64,000 bases of DNA, from NCBI RefSeq assembly GCF_042675965.1, contig NZ_JBHTKJ010000013.1:1-64000 (forward strand), given 5' to 3'. The stretch is from Virgibacillus_R byunsanensis. GTDB lineage: Bacteria > Bacillota > Bacilli > Bacillales > Amphibacillaceae. A model generated the notes under the pieces. The model was not told the origin of the DNA, made no database searches, and saw nothing but the letters and a program-made list of their open reading frames with translations. Positions 43,584-51,878 of the stretch are shown here, in pieces (within the stretch, counting starts at the first letter, position 1; each line of letters begins with the position of its first letter). The position numbers were made by a program, and so were the translations under genes.

Positions 43584-44273
43584 CTATAATTCCAGTTCTT
43601 CTCCAATACTCATCGCTCTACCTTCACCCGTTTTAACCTTACGAGCAAATGCCCCTGCATCCTGCTCAATTACTGGGAACGTATTATAATGCACAGGCAC
43701 AATCATCTTGGCTTTAATCCATTCAGTTGCAATCAATGCATCCTCTGGTCCCATTGTAAAGTTATCACCAATTGGGACAAAAGCTACATCAATATCATTT
43801 AATTCACCAATTAACTTCAGATCTGAAAACAACCCAGTATCACCCACATGATAGATTGTTTTCCCATCAATAGTTAATAGTATTCCACCTGGCATTCCAG
43901 TATATATAGTGGAACCGTCTTCTTCAGTATACGATGAGCCATGAAATGCTTGGGTAAATTTCACATGACCAAAATCAAATTCATGTCCTCCGCCTATATG
44001 CATGGGGTGAATAGTTAGTCCTTTAGTCCCTAAATAATTAGCCAGTTCAAATGGCGCGACTACTAGCGCATCATTACGGTTGGCAATATCCACTGTATCA
44101 CCCACATGATCATTATGACCGTGTGTAAGTAAAATTACATCAGCTTCCACTGTACCCGCATCCAAGTCACACGCTTCATTCCCTGATATAAATGGATCAA
44201 TTAAAATGGTTTGCTTATCTGTTTTAACTTGAACAACAGAATGTCCATGATAAGATACTTTCATTTTCGTCAC
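43584..44273 (-). CDS. ytkL: UPF0173 metal-dependent hydrolase YtkL
   Basis: A 229-aa metallo-beta-lactamase-fold protein. The HxHxDH motif is THGHNDHVGD, with further ligands in FHGSSYTEED and HVGDTGLFSD. The substrate is unknown. Length and sequence match the UPF0173 family, widespread in Bacillus. Single gene after the pil locus. Confidence 0.92.
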   Translation of the reverse strand: MTKMKVSYHGHSVVQVKTDKQTILIDPFISGNEACDLDAGTVEADVILLTHGHNDHVGDTVDIANRNDALVVAPFELANYLGTKGLTIHPMHIGGGHEFDFGHVKFTQAFHGSSYTEEDGSTIYTGMPGGILLTIDGKTIYHVGDTGLFSDLKLIGELNDIDVAFVPIGDNFTMGPEDALIATEWIKAKMIVPVHYNTFPVIEQDAGAFARKVKTGEGRAMSIGEELEL

Positions 44274-44334
44274 TCCTTTTAAAAATTTGCTACTTTATAT
44301 ATTCAATATGAAACTACATAATTCCTTTACCCGT

Positions 44335-45885
44335 TTAATAGTTCTCCCATGCATTTTCATAAAGCTGAATTAATTGAGGATCGATTAAAGTGTTCACTTC
44401 CAAATTGACAGTGTTTCCTTTATCATCTGTTATCTGTTGATCTTCATCTCTTCCGAATCCAGTTAATCCCTTCAGTATACCATCTGTTAAAAATCTGGTA
44501 GACTTATTGATCGTAATCGAATCCATGTCAATTTGCCCTCTACTTGCCATCACAAACCCCCAATTCCCGAAACTAGGGACATCAACATGAAGATTTTCTG
44601 TTTCCATTCCTGTTGATGCAACTGTCTTAGAAATGGTCCAATATACTTCGGTTGCAAAAATGGGACTAGTTGCCTGAATCATTGCCGCTCCCCCCGGTAA
44701 CAAATGATTCCGTATAAGAGAGTAGAATTCCTTTGTGTACAGCTTGTTTAAACTTTCATTATTCGGATCAGGCAAATCTACAATAATTGCGTCATACCAT
44801 TCCTCGCTACTTTCCAAAAATGTAAATGCATCCATATGAATTACCTCTACCTTATCATTCGTTAATGCGCCTTCATTTAATTCAAGAAGCAGACGATTGG
44901 AATTTGCCAGATCCGTTACTGCCGGGTCAAGGTCCACAACGGTTATGTCGTTTACATTTTCATATTTAAGTACTTCCTTTGCAGCTATTCCATCCCCGCC
45001 ACCTAAAATCAAGATATTCTCAGGTTCCTTTGCATATTCCATTGTAGGGTGGACAAGCACTTCATGATACCGATATTCATCGATTGAACTTAATTGTAAA
45101 GATCCATCCAGGAACAACCTCGTATCATCCTGATCCTGTGTGAGGATTATTTTTTGGTAGGCGCTTTGCTCCATATGTATAATTGGATCCTTATACAATT
45201 TTTGTTCAAAACTAAATGCCATTGCCTCTCCAAAAAATAAACCAATTACCAGCATTAGCCCAATACTAAGTCCGACAATAGCATGTATTGCAAATCGACG
45301 AATTTCTTTACGGAAAAGCCATAATACGATTAACGCTACTGTTAAATTGATACAGCCGACAAGAAAGGCAGATTTCACCATGCCAAATTGCGGCCGTAGT
45401 AAAAATACAAACAACAGACCACCAACAAGCCCACCGGCATAATCAGAGAACAAAACCCTGGCCGTGCTCTTGTTTAGTGTTACCCCAATTTCATTTGCTT
45501 TACGTATCAGAATCGGTAATTCAACACCTGTCAATGCACCAACAATTATTGTTATCAGATATAAGTAAAATGCATCCGTTCCAGCTGGTGCAAATGCTGT
45601 AATACCAAACATGGTAAAGCTCGAAAAGCCTCCAATTATGGCCACAGAAAACTCAATATAGATAAATGCTATGATTAAGTTTTTCATTACTTTTTCACTT
45701 AAACTAGCACCTATTCCCATTCCCGTTAAGAATAACGATATTGTCAGTGTATACTGTTTAACGCCATCACCTAATATGTATGAACCCAGGGCACCAAACA
45801 ATACTTCAAAAATAATTCCACAAATTGATACAATTCCGGAGGCCCAATAGATGAAGTTGCTTTGTCTTATAGATTTATCGTCCAC
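44335..45885 (-). CDS. Membrane-anchored spermidine synthase-like aminopropyltransferase
   Basis: A 516-aa fusion of an N-terminal membrane part (about 7 helices, residues 10-225) and a C-terminal SpeE-like Rossmann domain (about 245-450). The latter keeps the donor-binding LILGGGDGIAAKE, YRYHEVLVHP and a DLPDP segment equivalent to the catalytic D-x-x-D-P of spermidine synthases, so an aminopropyl or similar transfer is likely. The acceptor is unknown. I chose a GTG start at 45885 with GGAG 8 nt before it; the frame opens three codons earlier. It lies downstream of the PspA cassette, separated by a terminator-like hairpin. Confidence 0.8.
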   Translation of the reverse strand: MDDKSIRQSNFIYWASGIVSICGIIFEVLFGALGSYILGDGVKQYTLTISLFLTGMGIGASLSEKVMKNLIIAFIYIEFSVAIIGGFSSFTMFGITAFAPAGTDAFYLYLITIIVGALTGVELPILIRKANEIGVTLNKSTARVLFSDYAGGLVGGLLFVFLLRPQFGMVKSAFLVGCINLTVALIVLWLFRKEIRRFAIHAIVGLSIGLMLVIGLFFGEAMAFSFEQKLYKDPIIHMEQSAYQKIILTQDQDDTRLFLDGSLQLSSIDEYRYHEVLVHPTMEYAKEPENILILGGGDGIAAKEVLKYENVNDITVVDLDPAVTDLANSNRLLLELNEGALTNDKVEVIHMDAFTFLESSEEWYDAIIVDLPDPNNESLNKLYTKEFYSLIRNHLLPGGAAMIQATSPIFATEVYWTISKTVASTGMETENLHVDVPSFGNWGFVMASRGQIDMDSITINKSTRFLTDGILKGLTGFGRDEDQQITDDKGNTVNLEVNTLIDPQLIQLYENAWENY

Positions 45886-45954
45886 ACTAACCACTCCATG
45901 ATTTCAAACCATTATATAATCTTGGCTTTACTGCTAGTATTTAAACTTTAAAAT

Positions 45955-45991
45955 AATGATGCGGTCAAGCATATATGCTGACCGCTTCATT
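45955..45991 (-). terminator. Hairpin between the DUF350 gene and the aminopropyltransferase
   Basis: Stem AATGATGCGGTCA/TGACCGCTTCATT with one mismatch, followed on the minus strand by ATTATTTTAAAG. May be only partly effective. Confidence 0.6.
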
Positions 45992-46019
45992 AAAGTCCAT
46001 TCTTTTTTGTTCAGATCTA

Positions 46020-46415
46020 CTATGTAATAGATGCACCAATAACAAAAGCTAACCCGATTGAAACTCCCATCGATATAGTTCCTACCGCAATGTTATTTTT
46101 CAGTAATTGTTCCTGAACGGAAAACTTGCGTGTAAACAGTTCAAACAATACATAAGCAAGCATTTGCAATATCATACCATATACGCCCCAAATTAGTGTT
46201 TCATAAACCTCATTACTATGATAAATTGCAAAAGCTAACACAATACATATACCTATTATTTTTCCGGCAATGGATAATGCTACTGCTTGATTCCCTTTTA
46301 AAACCTCATCCATATCTTTGTATTTACGTGTAATCTGCTCAAAAATAACTAAACCAATCAAAACGATAACTACTGAGATAGCAAAATATACAAACGTCGC
46401 TATAAATGGTCCCAT
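46020..46415 (-). CDS. DUF350 integral membrane protein
   Basis: A 131-aa protein with four membrane helices (about 5-27, 46-66, 72-92, 106-128) and the paired segment pattern of DUF350, found in pairs as FEQITRKY...LLKGNQAVALSIAG-like halves (FEQITRKYKDMDEVLKGNQA and FELFTRKFSVQEQLLKNN). The two halves look like an internal duplication. Function unknown; DUF350 proteins recur next to PspA-like, DUF4178 and spermidine-synthase-like genes. Confidence 0.85.
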   Translation of the reverse strand: MGPFIATFVYFAISVVIVLIGLVIFEQITRKYKDMDEVLKGNQAVALSIAGKIIGICIVLAFAIYHSNEVYETLIWGVYGMILQMLAYVLFELFTRKFSVQEQLLKNNIAVGTISMGVSIGLAFVIGASIT

Positions 46416-46430
46416 TTTGTCACACTCCTT

Positions 46431-47084
46431 TTATTTTCCTGATCCAGGCCCGCCGCCTCTATATGAAGAATTGCCACGGCCAGGTGTACCATATCCTTGT
46501 CCTGTATAGCCACCATAACAGTTTCCTGTTCTACATTCACTAGCTCTTCTATTTCCCCAATTATTCACACCAAGAACACTATCTAAAATTCGGAATGCAA
46601 AATAAGTTTGCAAAAAACTTGGCGAATAATTCTTTTGTACAAATTCATCCTCAGCAACTTCAATTAGCATTACATCCTGATCATCATCACTAACCTTCAA
46701 TGTAACAAAGTGGTTTGGATAGATTAAAATTTGTTGACTATCCTTCACTTCACTTATTTCCTCTGGTGTTATTGCAGATGTAAGTACAGCTTCCAACTCT
46801 GACAAGCTAAATACATTTGTTGCATATATTTCTGCACTTTGATTACCTTCACCAGTAACAACATCCATTAAAGGAAAATTGGATTCGATAATGCTATCAA
46901 TATCATTACTTGTATTTCCTTTAATAGTAGAAGTAAGTTCGTCTTTGCCAGGTTCCTGAGGGAGGTCACCTGCAGTTATCGTTACTTCTTCTGGCATACC
47001 TCTATCCTGAAAAGGAGATGAGCAAGCAGTTGCTATAAGGGTTATGAATAATAAACATATGAGAACAATCCATTTTTTTATCAA
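46431..47084 (-). CDS. DUF4247 lipoprotein
   Basis: A 217-aa secreted lipoprotein. Signal peptide KKWIVLICLLFITLIATACSS with the lipid-accepting cysteine near residue 19, a linker, then a globular domain (about 60-170) and a glycine-rich tail (GGYTGQGYGTPGRG, GGGPGSGK). I chose a TTG start at 47084 with AAAGGGGG upstream, giving MIKKWIV; the longer frame adds an unlikely N-terminus. It lies 15 bp before the DUF350 gene in the PspA cassette. Function unknown. Confidence 0.8.
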   Translation of the reverse strand: MIKKWIVLICLLFITLIATACSSPFQDRGMPEEVTITAGDLPQEPGKDELTSTIKGNTSNDIDSIIESNFPLMDVVTGEGNQSAEIYATNVFSLSELEAVLTSAITPEEISEVKDSQQILIYPNHFVTLKVSDDDQDVMLIEVAEDEFVQKNYSPSFLQTYFAFRILDSVLGVNNWGNRRASECRTGNCYGGYTGQGYGTPGRGNSSYRGGGPGSGK

Positions 47085-47171
47085 ACAGATCCCCCTTTCT
47101 ATTTCGAACAATAACATAGTAGGGACAGCCACTTTTATAAAGCAAGAGTCTGTCCCGGTTCCTTACTCTTC

Positions 47172-47843
47172 TTATTGCTTACCCATTTTCTTTTTTAGTG
47201 CTGCAAGCTCATCATCTATTCCGTTTTTGTTCTCTAATTCTTCAAATTCGTCATCCAATGTACGGCTAGCTTTTGAAAGGTCCTCACTGGTTTCAGCTTC
47301 TGCTTCAAATTGCATAACCTTTTCTTCCATTCGTTCAAATCCTTGTTTGGAGTCATCACTTCCTATCGAAGACATTGTCCGATTCATCTTCGTTCTGGTT
47401 TTAGCTGATTCTGCACGTGCTTTTAGAGAATCTTTTTGAAGGGTCATCTGTTGATATTCTTTTTTCATTTCATCAAGCTTAGTTCTAAGTGTATCGGAGT
47501 CAAGCTTTGCCCGCTCCCAGGATTCTTTTAGCAATGCTGCTTGGCTCTCATGCTCTCCTTTATCCTCTAGTGCACGTCGAGCCAGATCTTCATTACCAGA
47601 TTCAATTGCTTGCTCTGCTTGACTTTGGCGTTTCTCCACCATTGCCTGCGCATCATCTGATTTACGTTTAAGCATCTTTTCGTTAGCAATCTGCTTGGCA
47701 ACAGCTTCTTCTACTTCACGAATATCTTCAGCCATGTCCCGCATAAATTGTTCCAGCATTTTAACAGGATCTTCAGCCTTATCAAGCATGGCATTCATTT
47801 CAGAACCCACTACCGTTTTAACTCGTTTGAAAAATTTGAACAT
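47172..47843 (-). CDS. pspA: PspA/IM30 (LiaH-like) membrane-stress protein
   Basis: A 223-aa ESCRT-III-like protein that assembles on damaged membranes. The N-terminal amphipathic helix (MFKFFKRVKTVVGSEMNAMLD) and long alpha-helical hairpin are clear, with the KAEDPVKMLEQFMRDM segment shared by the family. Its partners here are DUF4178 (12 bp upstream) and the lipoprotein downstream, and the operon has an ECF-type promoter, consistent with envelope-stress induction as for B. subtilis pspA. Confidence 0.92.
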   Translation of the reverse strand: MFKFFKRVKTVVGSEMNAMLDKAEDPVKMLEQFMRDMAEDIREVEEAVAKQIANEKMLKRKSDDAQAMVEKRQSQAEQAIESGNEDLARRALEDKGEHESQAALLKESWERAKLDSDTLRTKLDEMKKEYQQMTLQKDSLKARAESAKTRTKMNRTMSSIGSDDSKQGFERMEEKVMQFEAEAETSEDLSKASRTLDDEFEELENKNGIDDELAALKKKMGKQ

Positions 47844-47855
47844 AGTAATCCTCCT

Positions 47856-48368
47856 CTATTTTGATCCAGCTAATATTTTAAGTTCATAAGATTCAATAGG
47901 GTACCCATAACTTGCTTCTATCTCCGTTTCCCACGATTCAAAACTTAAATAATGTGCTTCGTCTTCTGTACTATAGACTGCATAGTTTGTTTCTGAACCA
48001 TGAAGATTGGCACTCCTACCCTCTCCTTGAACTCTTGCTGTTCCAGTCTCTTCCAGAAAAAAATTCCTATTCTCATAAGTTAATTCTTTTGGAAAAGGTT
48101 TTGATACAGGGTATTGTATTTTCTTGTATATACCCAACTCCAGTTCATCATCCATTTCTGCAGCCAGCCAGATAGTATCTTTTCCTTCTAGTAACTGATA
48201 GCCGTACCATTCATAGCTTCCATCCCGGTATGTGATTTTCCCGACAACCTCATAGTCTCTAAGGTCATAGGTTACGATATCACCAACTGCTATGGACAAT
48301 GCTGTACGTTCTTTTGGTACGGGTTTATGCTGTTCTTTTTTTGAGAAAATTTTTGAAAATAGACCCAT
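47856..48368 (-). CDS. DUF4178 domain protein
   Basis: A 170-aa soluble protein. A lysine-rich N-terminus (about 1-22) is followed by a beta-rich DUF4178 domain (about 25-165) with VGDIVTYDLRDYEVVG and YEWYGYQLLEG segments. No membrane helix. It is the first gene of the pspA cassette, and GAGGTGG precedes the ATG. Function unknown; DUF4178 genes are repeatedly found with PspA, DUF350 and polyamine-synthase-like genes. Confidence 0.82.
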   Translation of the reverse strand: MGLFSKIFSKKEQHKPVPKERTALSIAVGDIVTYDLRDYEVVGKITYRDGSYEWYGYQLLEGKDTIWLAAEMDDELELGIYKKIQYPVSKPFPKELTYENRNFFLEETGTARVQGEGRSANLHGSETNYAVYSTEDEAHYLSFESWETEIEASYGYPIESYELKILAGSK

Positions 48369-48411
48369 TACGCCACCTCATATGCCATCTAAAATGTTGT
48401 TCCATATTTAA

Positions 48412-48438
48412 TACGTATTTATTTATAAAAAGGTTTCA
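48412..48438 (-). promoter_or_regulatory. ECF sigma-factor (sigma-W-like) promoter of the PspA cassette
   Basis: On the minus strand TGAAAC (48438-48433), a 17-bp spacer beginning CTTTTT, and CGTA (48415-48412). This fits the sigma-W pattern TGAAAC-N16-CGTA with one extra base. It lies about 37 bp upstream of the DUF4178 start. B. subtilis pspA is a known sigma-W target. Confidence 0.6.
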
Positions 48439-48465
48439 TAAATAAGAGTAACATAATTTCTTTTT

Positions 48466-48493
48466 TTGAAAGGTTATTTTGTTTTGCTATAAT
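48466..48493 (+). promoter_or_regulatory. Promoter of the M24 peptidase gene
   Basis: TTGAAA (48466-48471), 16-bp spacer, extended -10 TGCTATAAT (ending 48493). The start codon is 32 bp downstream, with GAGGTG as ribosome binding site. Confidence 0.6.
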
Positions 48494-48524
48494 GGAAATA
48501 ATTAAATTTAAATGAGGTGCTTAC

Positions 48525-49622
48525 ATGACAAACAGATTAGACACACTACTGGATAAAATAAAAGAGAATAACGTTGATAGTATGCTTGTTACATCAAAAG
48601 CAAACTTCTACTACCTGAGCAATTACTATACAGAGCCACATGAACGTGTTATTGCTGTCTACGTTAGTCAATGCCATGATCCATTATTAATAGTACCCTC
48701 TATGGAAATAGAAGATGCCAAAAATGCTGGTTGGAGTTATGAACTAATTGGTTACGAGGATCATGAAGATCCCTGGAGCCTCTTTAAGGACTATCTGAAA
48801 CGAAACAATAGTATTCCTCAATCAATAAGTCTTGAGCATAACCATCTGACAATGGAACGTTACAATCAAATAAAACAAGTTCTTCCTAAGGCAAACATAT
48901 CAGACGCACAGGTAATATTAGCCAACTTAAGAGTTATCAAAAGCAAGAAAGAATATACACTTCTTAAACAAGCAGCTTCTCTAGCTGACTTTGGAGTAGA
49001 AACAGGAATAAAAGCAATAAATAAAGGAGTTAGCGAACTGGAAGTTATTGCTAAAATAGAATATGAATTGAAAAAACAAGGTATTCAGGAAATGTCTTTT
49101 AACACTATGTGTTTATCTGGTACAAAAACAGCATCCCCGCATGGCACACCCAACATGAAAAAGATAACAGAAGGAGATATGGTGTTATTTGATCTCGGTG
49201 TCATATTTGAAGGCTATTGTTCAGACACAACTAGAACCGTTGCATATAAATCAATAACAAAAGAGCAAGAAAAAATTTATAACACTGTACTCTCTGCTGA
49301 ACAAAAGTCATTTGAAGCTTCTCAAATAGGTACGGCTGTAGGAGATATTGATCAAGCTGCGAGAAATCACATTTCCCAAGCTGGTTACGGGGATTACTTT
49401 AAACACCGTATTGGTCATGGCATAGGTATACAAACACACGAGTACCCTTCCATGCATAGCAAGAACGAACTTCCGCTTCAAGCAGGGATGTGCTACACAA
49501 TTGAACCTGGAATCTATGTTCCGAATACTGGAGGAGTGAGGATCGAGGATATGGTTTTCATGACTGACAGAGGACCGGAATCATTAACCAAATTTCCAAA
49601 AGAATTACAAATAATTGAATAA
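48525..49622 (+). CDS. Xaa-Pro dipeptidase/aminopeptidase (M24 family)
   Basis: A 365-aa cytoplasmic metallopeptidase. N-terminal creatinase-like domain (about 1-130) and the pita-bread catalytic domain with the five metal ligands seen in LFDLGVIFEGYCSDTTRT (two Asp), RIGHGIGIQTHE (His), YTIEPGIYVP (Glu) and GGVRIEDM (Glu). Expected to remove N-terminal residues before proline. Monocistronic; followed immediately by element B copy 2. Confidence 0.9.
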   Translation: MTNRLDTLLDKIKENNVDSMLVTSKANFYYLSNYYTEPHERVIAVYVSQCHDPLLIVPSMEIEDAKNAGWSYELIGYEDHEDPWSLFKDYLKRNNSIPQSISLEHNHLTMERYNQIKQVLPKANISDAQVILANLRVIKSKKEYTLLKQAASLADFGVETGIKAINKGVSELEVIAKIEYELKKQGIQEMSFNTMCLSGTKTASPHGTPNMKKITEGDMVLFDLGVIFEGYCSDTTRTVAYKSITKEQEKIYNTVLSAEQKSFEASQIGTAVGDIDQAARNHISQAGYGDYFKHRIGHGIGIQTHEYPSMHSKNELPLQAGMCYTIEPGIYVPNTGGVRIEDMVFMTDRGPESLTKFPKELQIIE

Positions 49623-49623
49623 T

Positions 49624-49860
49624 AGAACAAAAGCTCGAAGTGCCCGTTTAGCGACGTATGGGCTGCGCCCGCGCATCGCGGGTGGGTCGACGTTGGACCG
49701 GGAGCCCGTTTTTAGTCGGCCGTCCTAATGCTTAATCGAATCGATGTTGACTTATCGTAAGGAGGATTAGGAAGCCCACTAACAGTACGGGCGCTGGAGC
49801 CGAACGTGGCTTAAACAGTTAAAAGTTAACCATGGGCTCCTATTTTTATAAATTCCTAAG
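49624..49860 (+). repeat. Element B, copy 2 (downstream of the M24 gene)
   Basis: Begins 1 nt after the peptidase stop with AGAACAAAAGC, has the GTTTAGCGACGTATGG and ATCGATGTTGACTTATCGTA blocks, then GTACGGGCGCTGG and an ATTTTTATAAATTCCTAAG end. Same orientation relative to its gene as copies 1 and 3. Confidence 0.7.
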
Positions 49861-49994
49861 CAGTTAAAAAAGAGCATTCAATGTTAACGAGTTCCGTTAC
49901 CTATCGCAAAACTCGAAATCACACTATAAAATGTACCTAAATTTGTACAATTAATCGCATCGTATTAATAGTGGTATTTCGTAACTAAAAATTT

Positions 49995-50025
49995 AAAAAT
50001 CTCTGTTCACTGGACTGAGATTTTT
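49995..50025 (+). terminator. Hairpin with T-run, possible distal terminator of the M24 gene
   Basis: AAAAATCTC/GAGATTTTT stem with a 13-nt loop and TTTTTC on the plus strand, located beyond element B copy 2. Confidence 0.5.
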
Positions 50026-50075
50026 CTTGGCAAATAAGAAAGCATTCCTGTAATAAAGCAAAATGCGTATTGAAT

Positions 50076-50293
50076 AAAAAAGGTCCCCTTGGTGTGACAA
50101 CCTATCTTTTTTGCGGACTCATTGGACCTTATTTTCTTTCATTATGTATATTCATCGCTGTTGTCGGACTCAGCGGACCTTATTTGTAACAGTTCTAGGG
50201 GTAATAGACTGTTTTTTAATGCAATAAGGTCCGTTGAGTCCGCTCGACCTTAAAATCATTGTTTTTGACACAAATAAGGGCACTGGGGTCCGC
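50076..50293. repeat. Cluster of 21-bp GGACTC-N-GGACC repeats
   Basis: Four full units at 50113-50133 and 50164-50184 (plus) and 50223-50243 and 50273-50293 (inverted), plus a degenerate one at 50076-50097. Consensus GCGGACTCA-NY-GGACCTTATT. The starts are 51, 59 and 50 bp apart, and units 1/4 and 2/3 could pair as nested stems. No coding function. Confidence 0.65.
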
Positions 50294-50526
50294 TTAAAAT
50301 TTCTCCGTCCATTATCTACCTCTTTTCACAAGAAGCGACTGCTCTTCTTGTGCCATCCGTAAAACGATTCCCAATTTATTGGTAAATTTATGTATGGTAA
50401 TTTGCATCCGAATTTGTAGGTCAAAATGTAGACTTACACTTGCTATTATTACCAAACAAATCGGGGGTATAAATCACACGACAATTATAATGGATTTTAA
50501 ACAGTAAATTTCTATTATACCACCAA

Positions 50527-50567
50527 AAAATGCTCATCAAATTTGCATACACCTTGATGGGCATTTT
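50527..50567 (-). terminator. ald terminator
   Basis: A 14-bp stem (AAAATGCTCATCAA against TTGATGGGCATTTT, one G-U/mismatch) followed by TTTTTT on the minus strand. Confidence 0.75.
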
Positions 50568-50635
50568 ACGTTACATTTTTAATGTTTGTGATAGGAACAA
50601 AACCCGTTACATTCAATGTGCTCTTTTTTAATGGT

Positions 50636-51754
50636 TTATTTTTTTAATAGGGCATGTGCGTCATCATAAGCTAATTCATGTGATTCTGCAACAGCCTTGA
50701 ACGTTACATAGCCATCTAATGTATTAAGTCCTTTAAACAATGCTTCATTATCAAGACATGCTTTTTTATAACCTTTATTAGCCAACTGTAATGCATATGG
50801 AACAGTTACGTTTGTTAAACCAATAGTTGATGTTCGTGGTACAGCGCCAGGCATATTTGCAACAGAGTAATGTAACACTCCATGCTTTGTATATGTAGGA
50901 TTATCATGTGTCGTTATACGATCACTCGTTTCAAAAATACCACCTTGATCAATTGCAACATCAACAATTACAGATCCTTCTTTCATACCTCGCACCATTT
51001 CATCGGAGATAAGCTTGGGTGCTTTCGCTCCTGGAATTAAAACAGCTCCAATTACTAGATCTGATTCAGCAATAGATTCACTAATAGAAAGCGGATTGGA
51101 CATCATTGTATTGATCGACGAACCAAAAATGTCATCTAGTTGCCTTAATCGCTCAGGATTTAAGTCAATAATAGTTACATCAGCACCTAATCCAACTGCT
51201 ATTTTAGTAGCATTTGTACCAACTACACCGCCACCAATTATGGTAACCTTTCCACGTTTCACACCTGGAATCCCAGCTAAAAGTATCCCTTTACCACCTT
51301 TAGATTTCTCTAAAAATTGTGCACCGATTTGTGAGGCCATACGTCCAGCTACTTCACTCATTGGTGTTAGAAGTGGTAATGAATTATTAGATAATTGAAC
51401 CGTCTCATATGCGATACCGACTACTTTTTTATCGATTAATGCTTTCGTTAATTCTGGTTCAGCTGCTAGATGTAAATAAGTAAATAAAATAAGACCCTCA
51501 TAAAAATAGTCATATTCCTCAGATAGAGGTTCTTTTACTTTCATTACCATTTCTTGCTCCCAAGTTTCTTTTGCAGTGGATACAATAATGGCACCCGCTT
51601 CGGTATATTGATCATCCATAAATCCAGATCCTAACCCTGCTTCAGTTTCAACAAAAACGTCATGCCCTGCCTGTTTTAAAGACAATACTCCTGCCGGTGT
51701 GATGGCGACTCTGTTTTCGTTATTTTTAATTTCTCTTGGTATTCCAATTTTCAT
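50636..51754 (-). CDS. ald: Alanine dehydrogenase
   Basis: Interconverts alanine and pyruvate with NADH; needed for alanine use and important for sporulation in Bacillus. 372 aa. Conserved MKIGIPREIKNNENRVA start, catalytic His in LFTYLHLAAEPEL, dinucleotide motif GGGVVGTNA, and Asp of VDVAIDQGG. AGGAGG precedes the ATG. Monocistronic with its own terminator. Confidence 0.96.
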   Translation of the reverse strand: MKIGIPREIKNNENRVAITPAGVLSLKQAGHDVFVETEAGLGSGFMDDQYTEAGAIIVSTAKETWEQEMVMKVKEPLSEEYDYFYEGLILFTYLHLAAEPELTKALIDKKVVGIAYETVQLSNNSLPLLTPMSEVAGRMASQIGAQFLEKSKGGKGILLAGIPGVKRGKVTIIGGGVVGTNATKIAVGLGADVTIIDLNPERLRQLDDIFGSSINTMMSNPLSISESIAESDLVIGAVLIPGAKAPKLISDEMVRGMKEGSVIVDVAIDQGGIFETSDRITTHDNPTYTKHGVLHYSVANMPGAVPRTSTIGLTNVTVPYALQLANKGYKKACLDNEALFKGLNTLDGYVTFKAVAESHELAYDDAHALLKK

Positions 51755-51878
51755 TTTAAAATCCTCCTAACACTATTATTATTATAATTTTTGGAAGAAT
51801 TATAGATATAATCTTAGAAAGTATTTCCTACTTCCGAGTGTAACAAATACATCAGAAAAAAGCACCAATAATAATTTA

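Larger units (their letters stand above)
49866..50627. other. Intergenic region bounded by imperfect inverted arms
   Basis: An arm of about 45 bp starting TTAAAAAAGAGCA at 49865 is found inverted at about 50582-50629 (shared blocks AATGT, AACG, GTT, CCTATC, CAAA). The 775-bp gap between element B and ald holds no protein gene that I can support. It contains a hairpin, a cluster of 21-bp repeats and the ald terminator, listed separately. Confidence 0.4.

Noticed and set aside
50076..50293. CRISPR array
   Set aside because: Units occur in both orientations, spacing is uneven and no cas genes are present.
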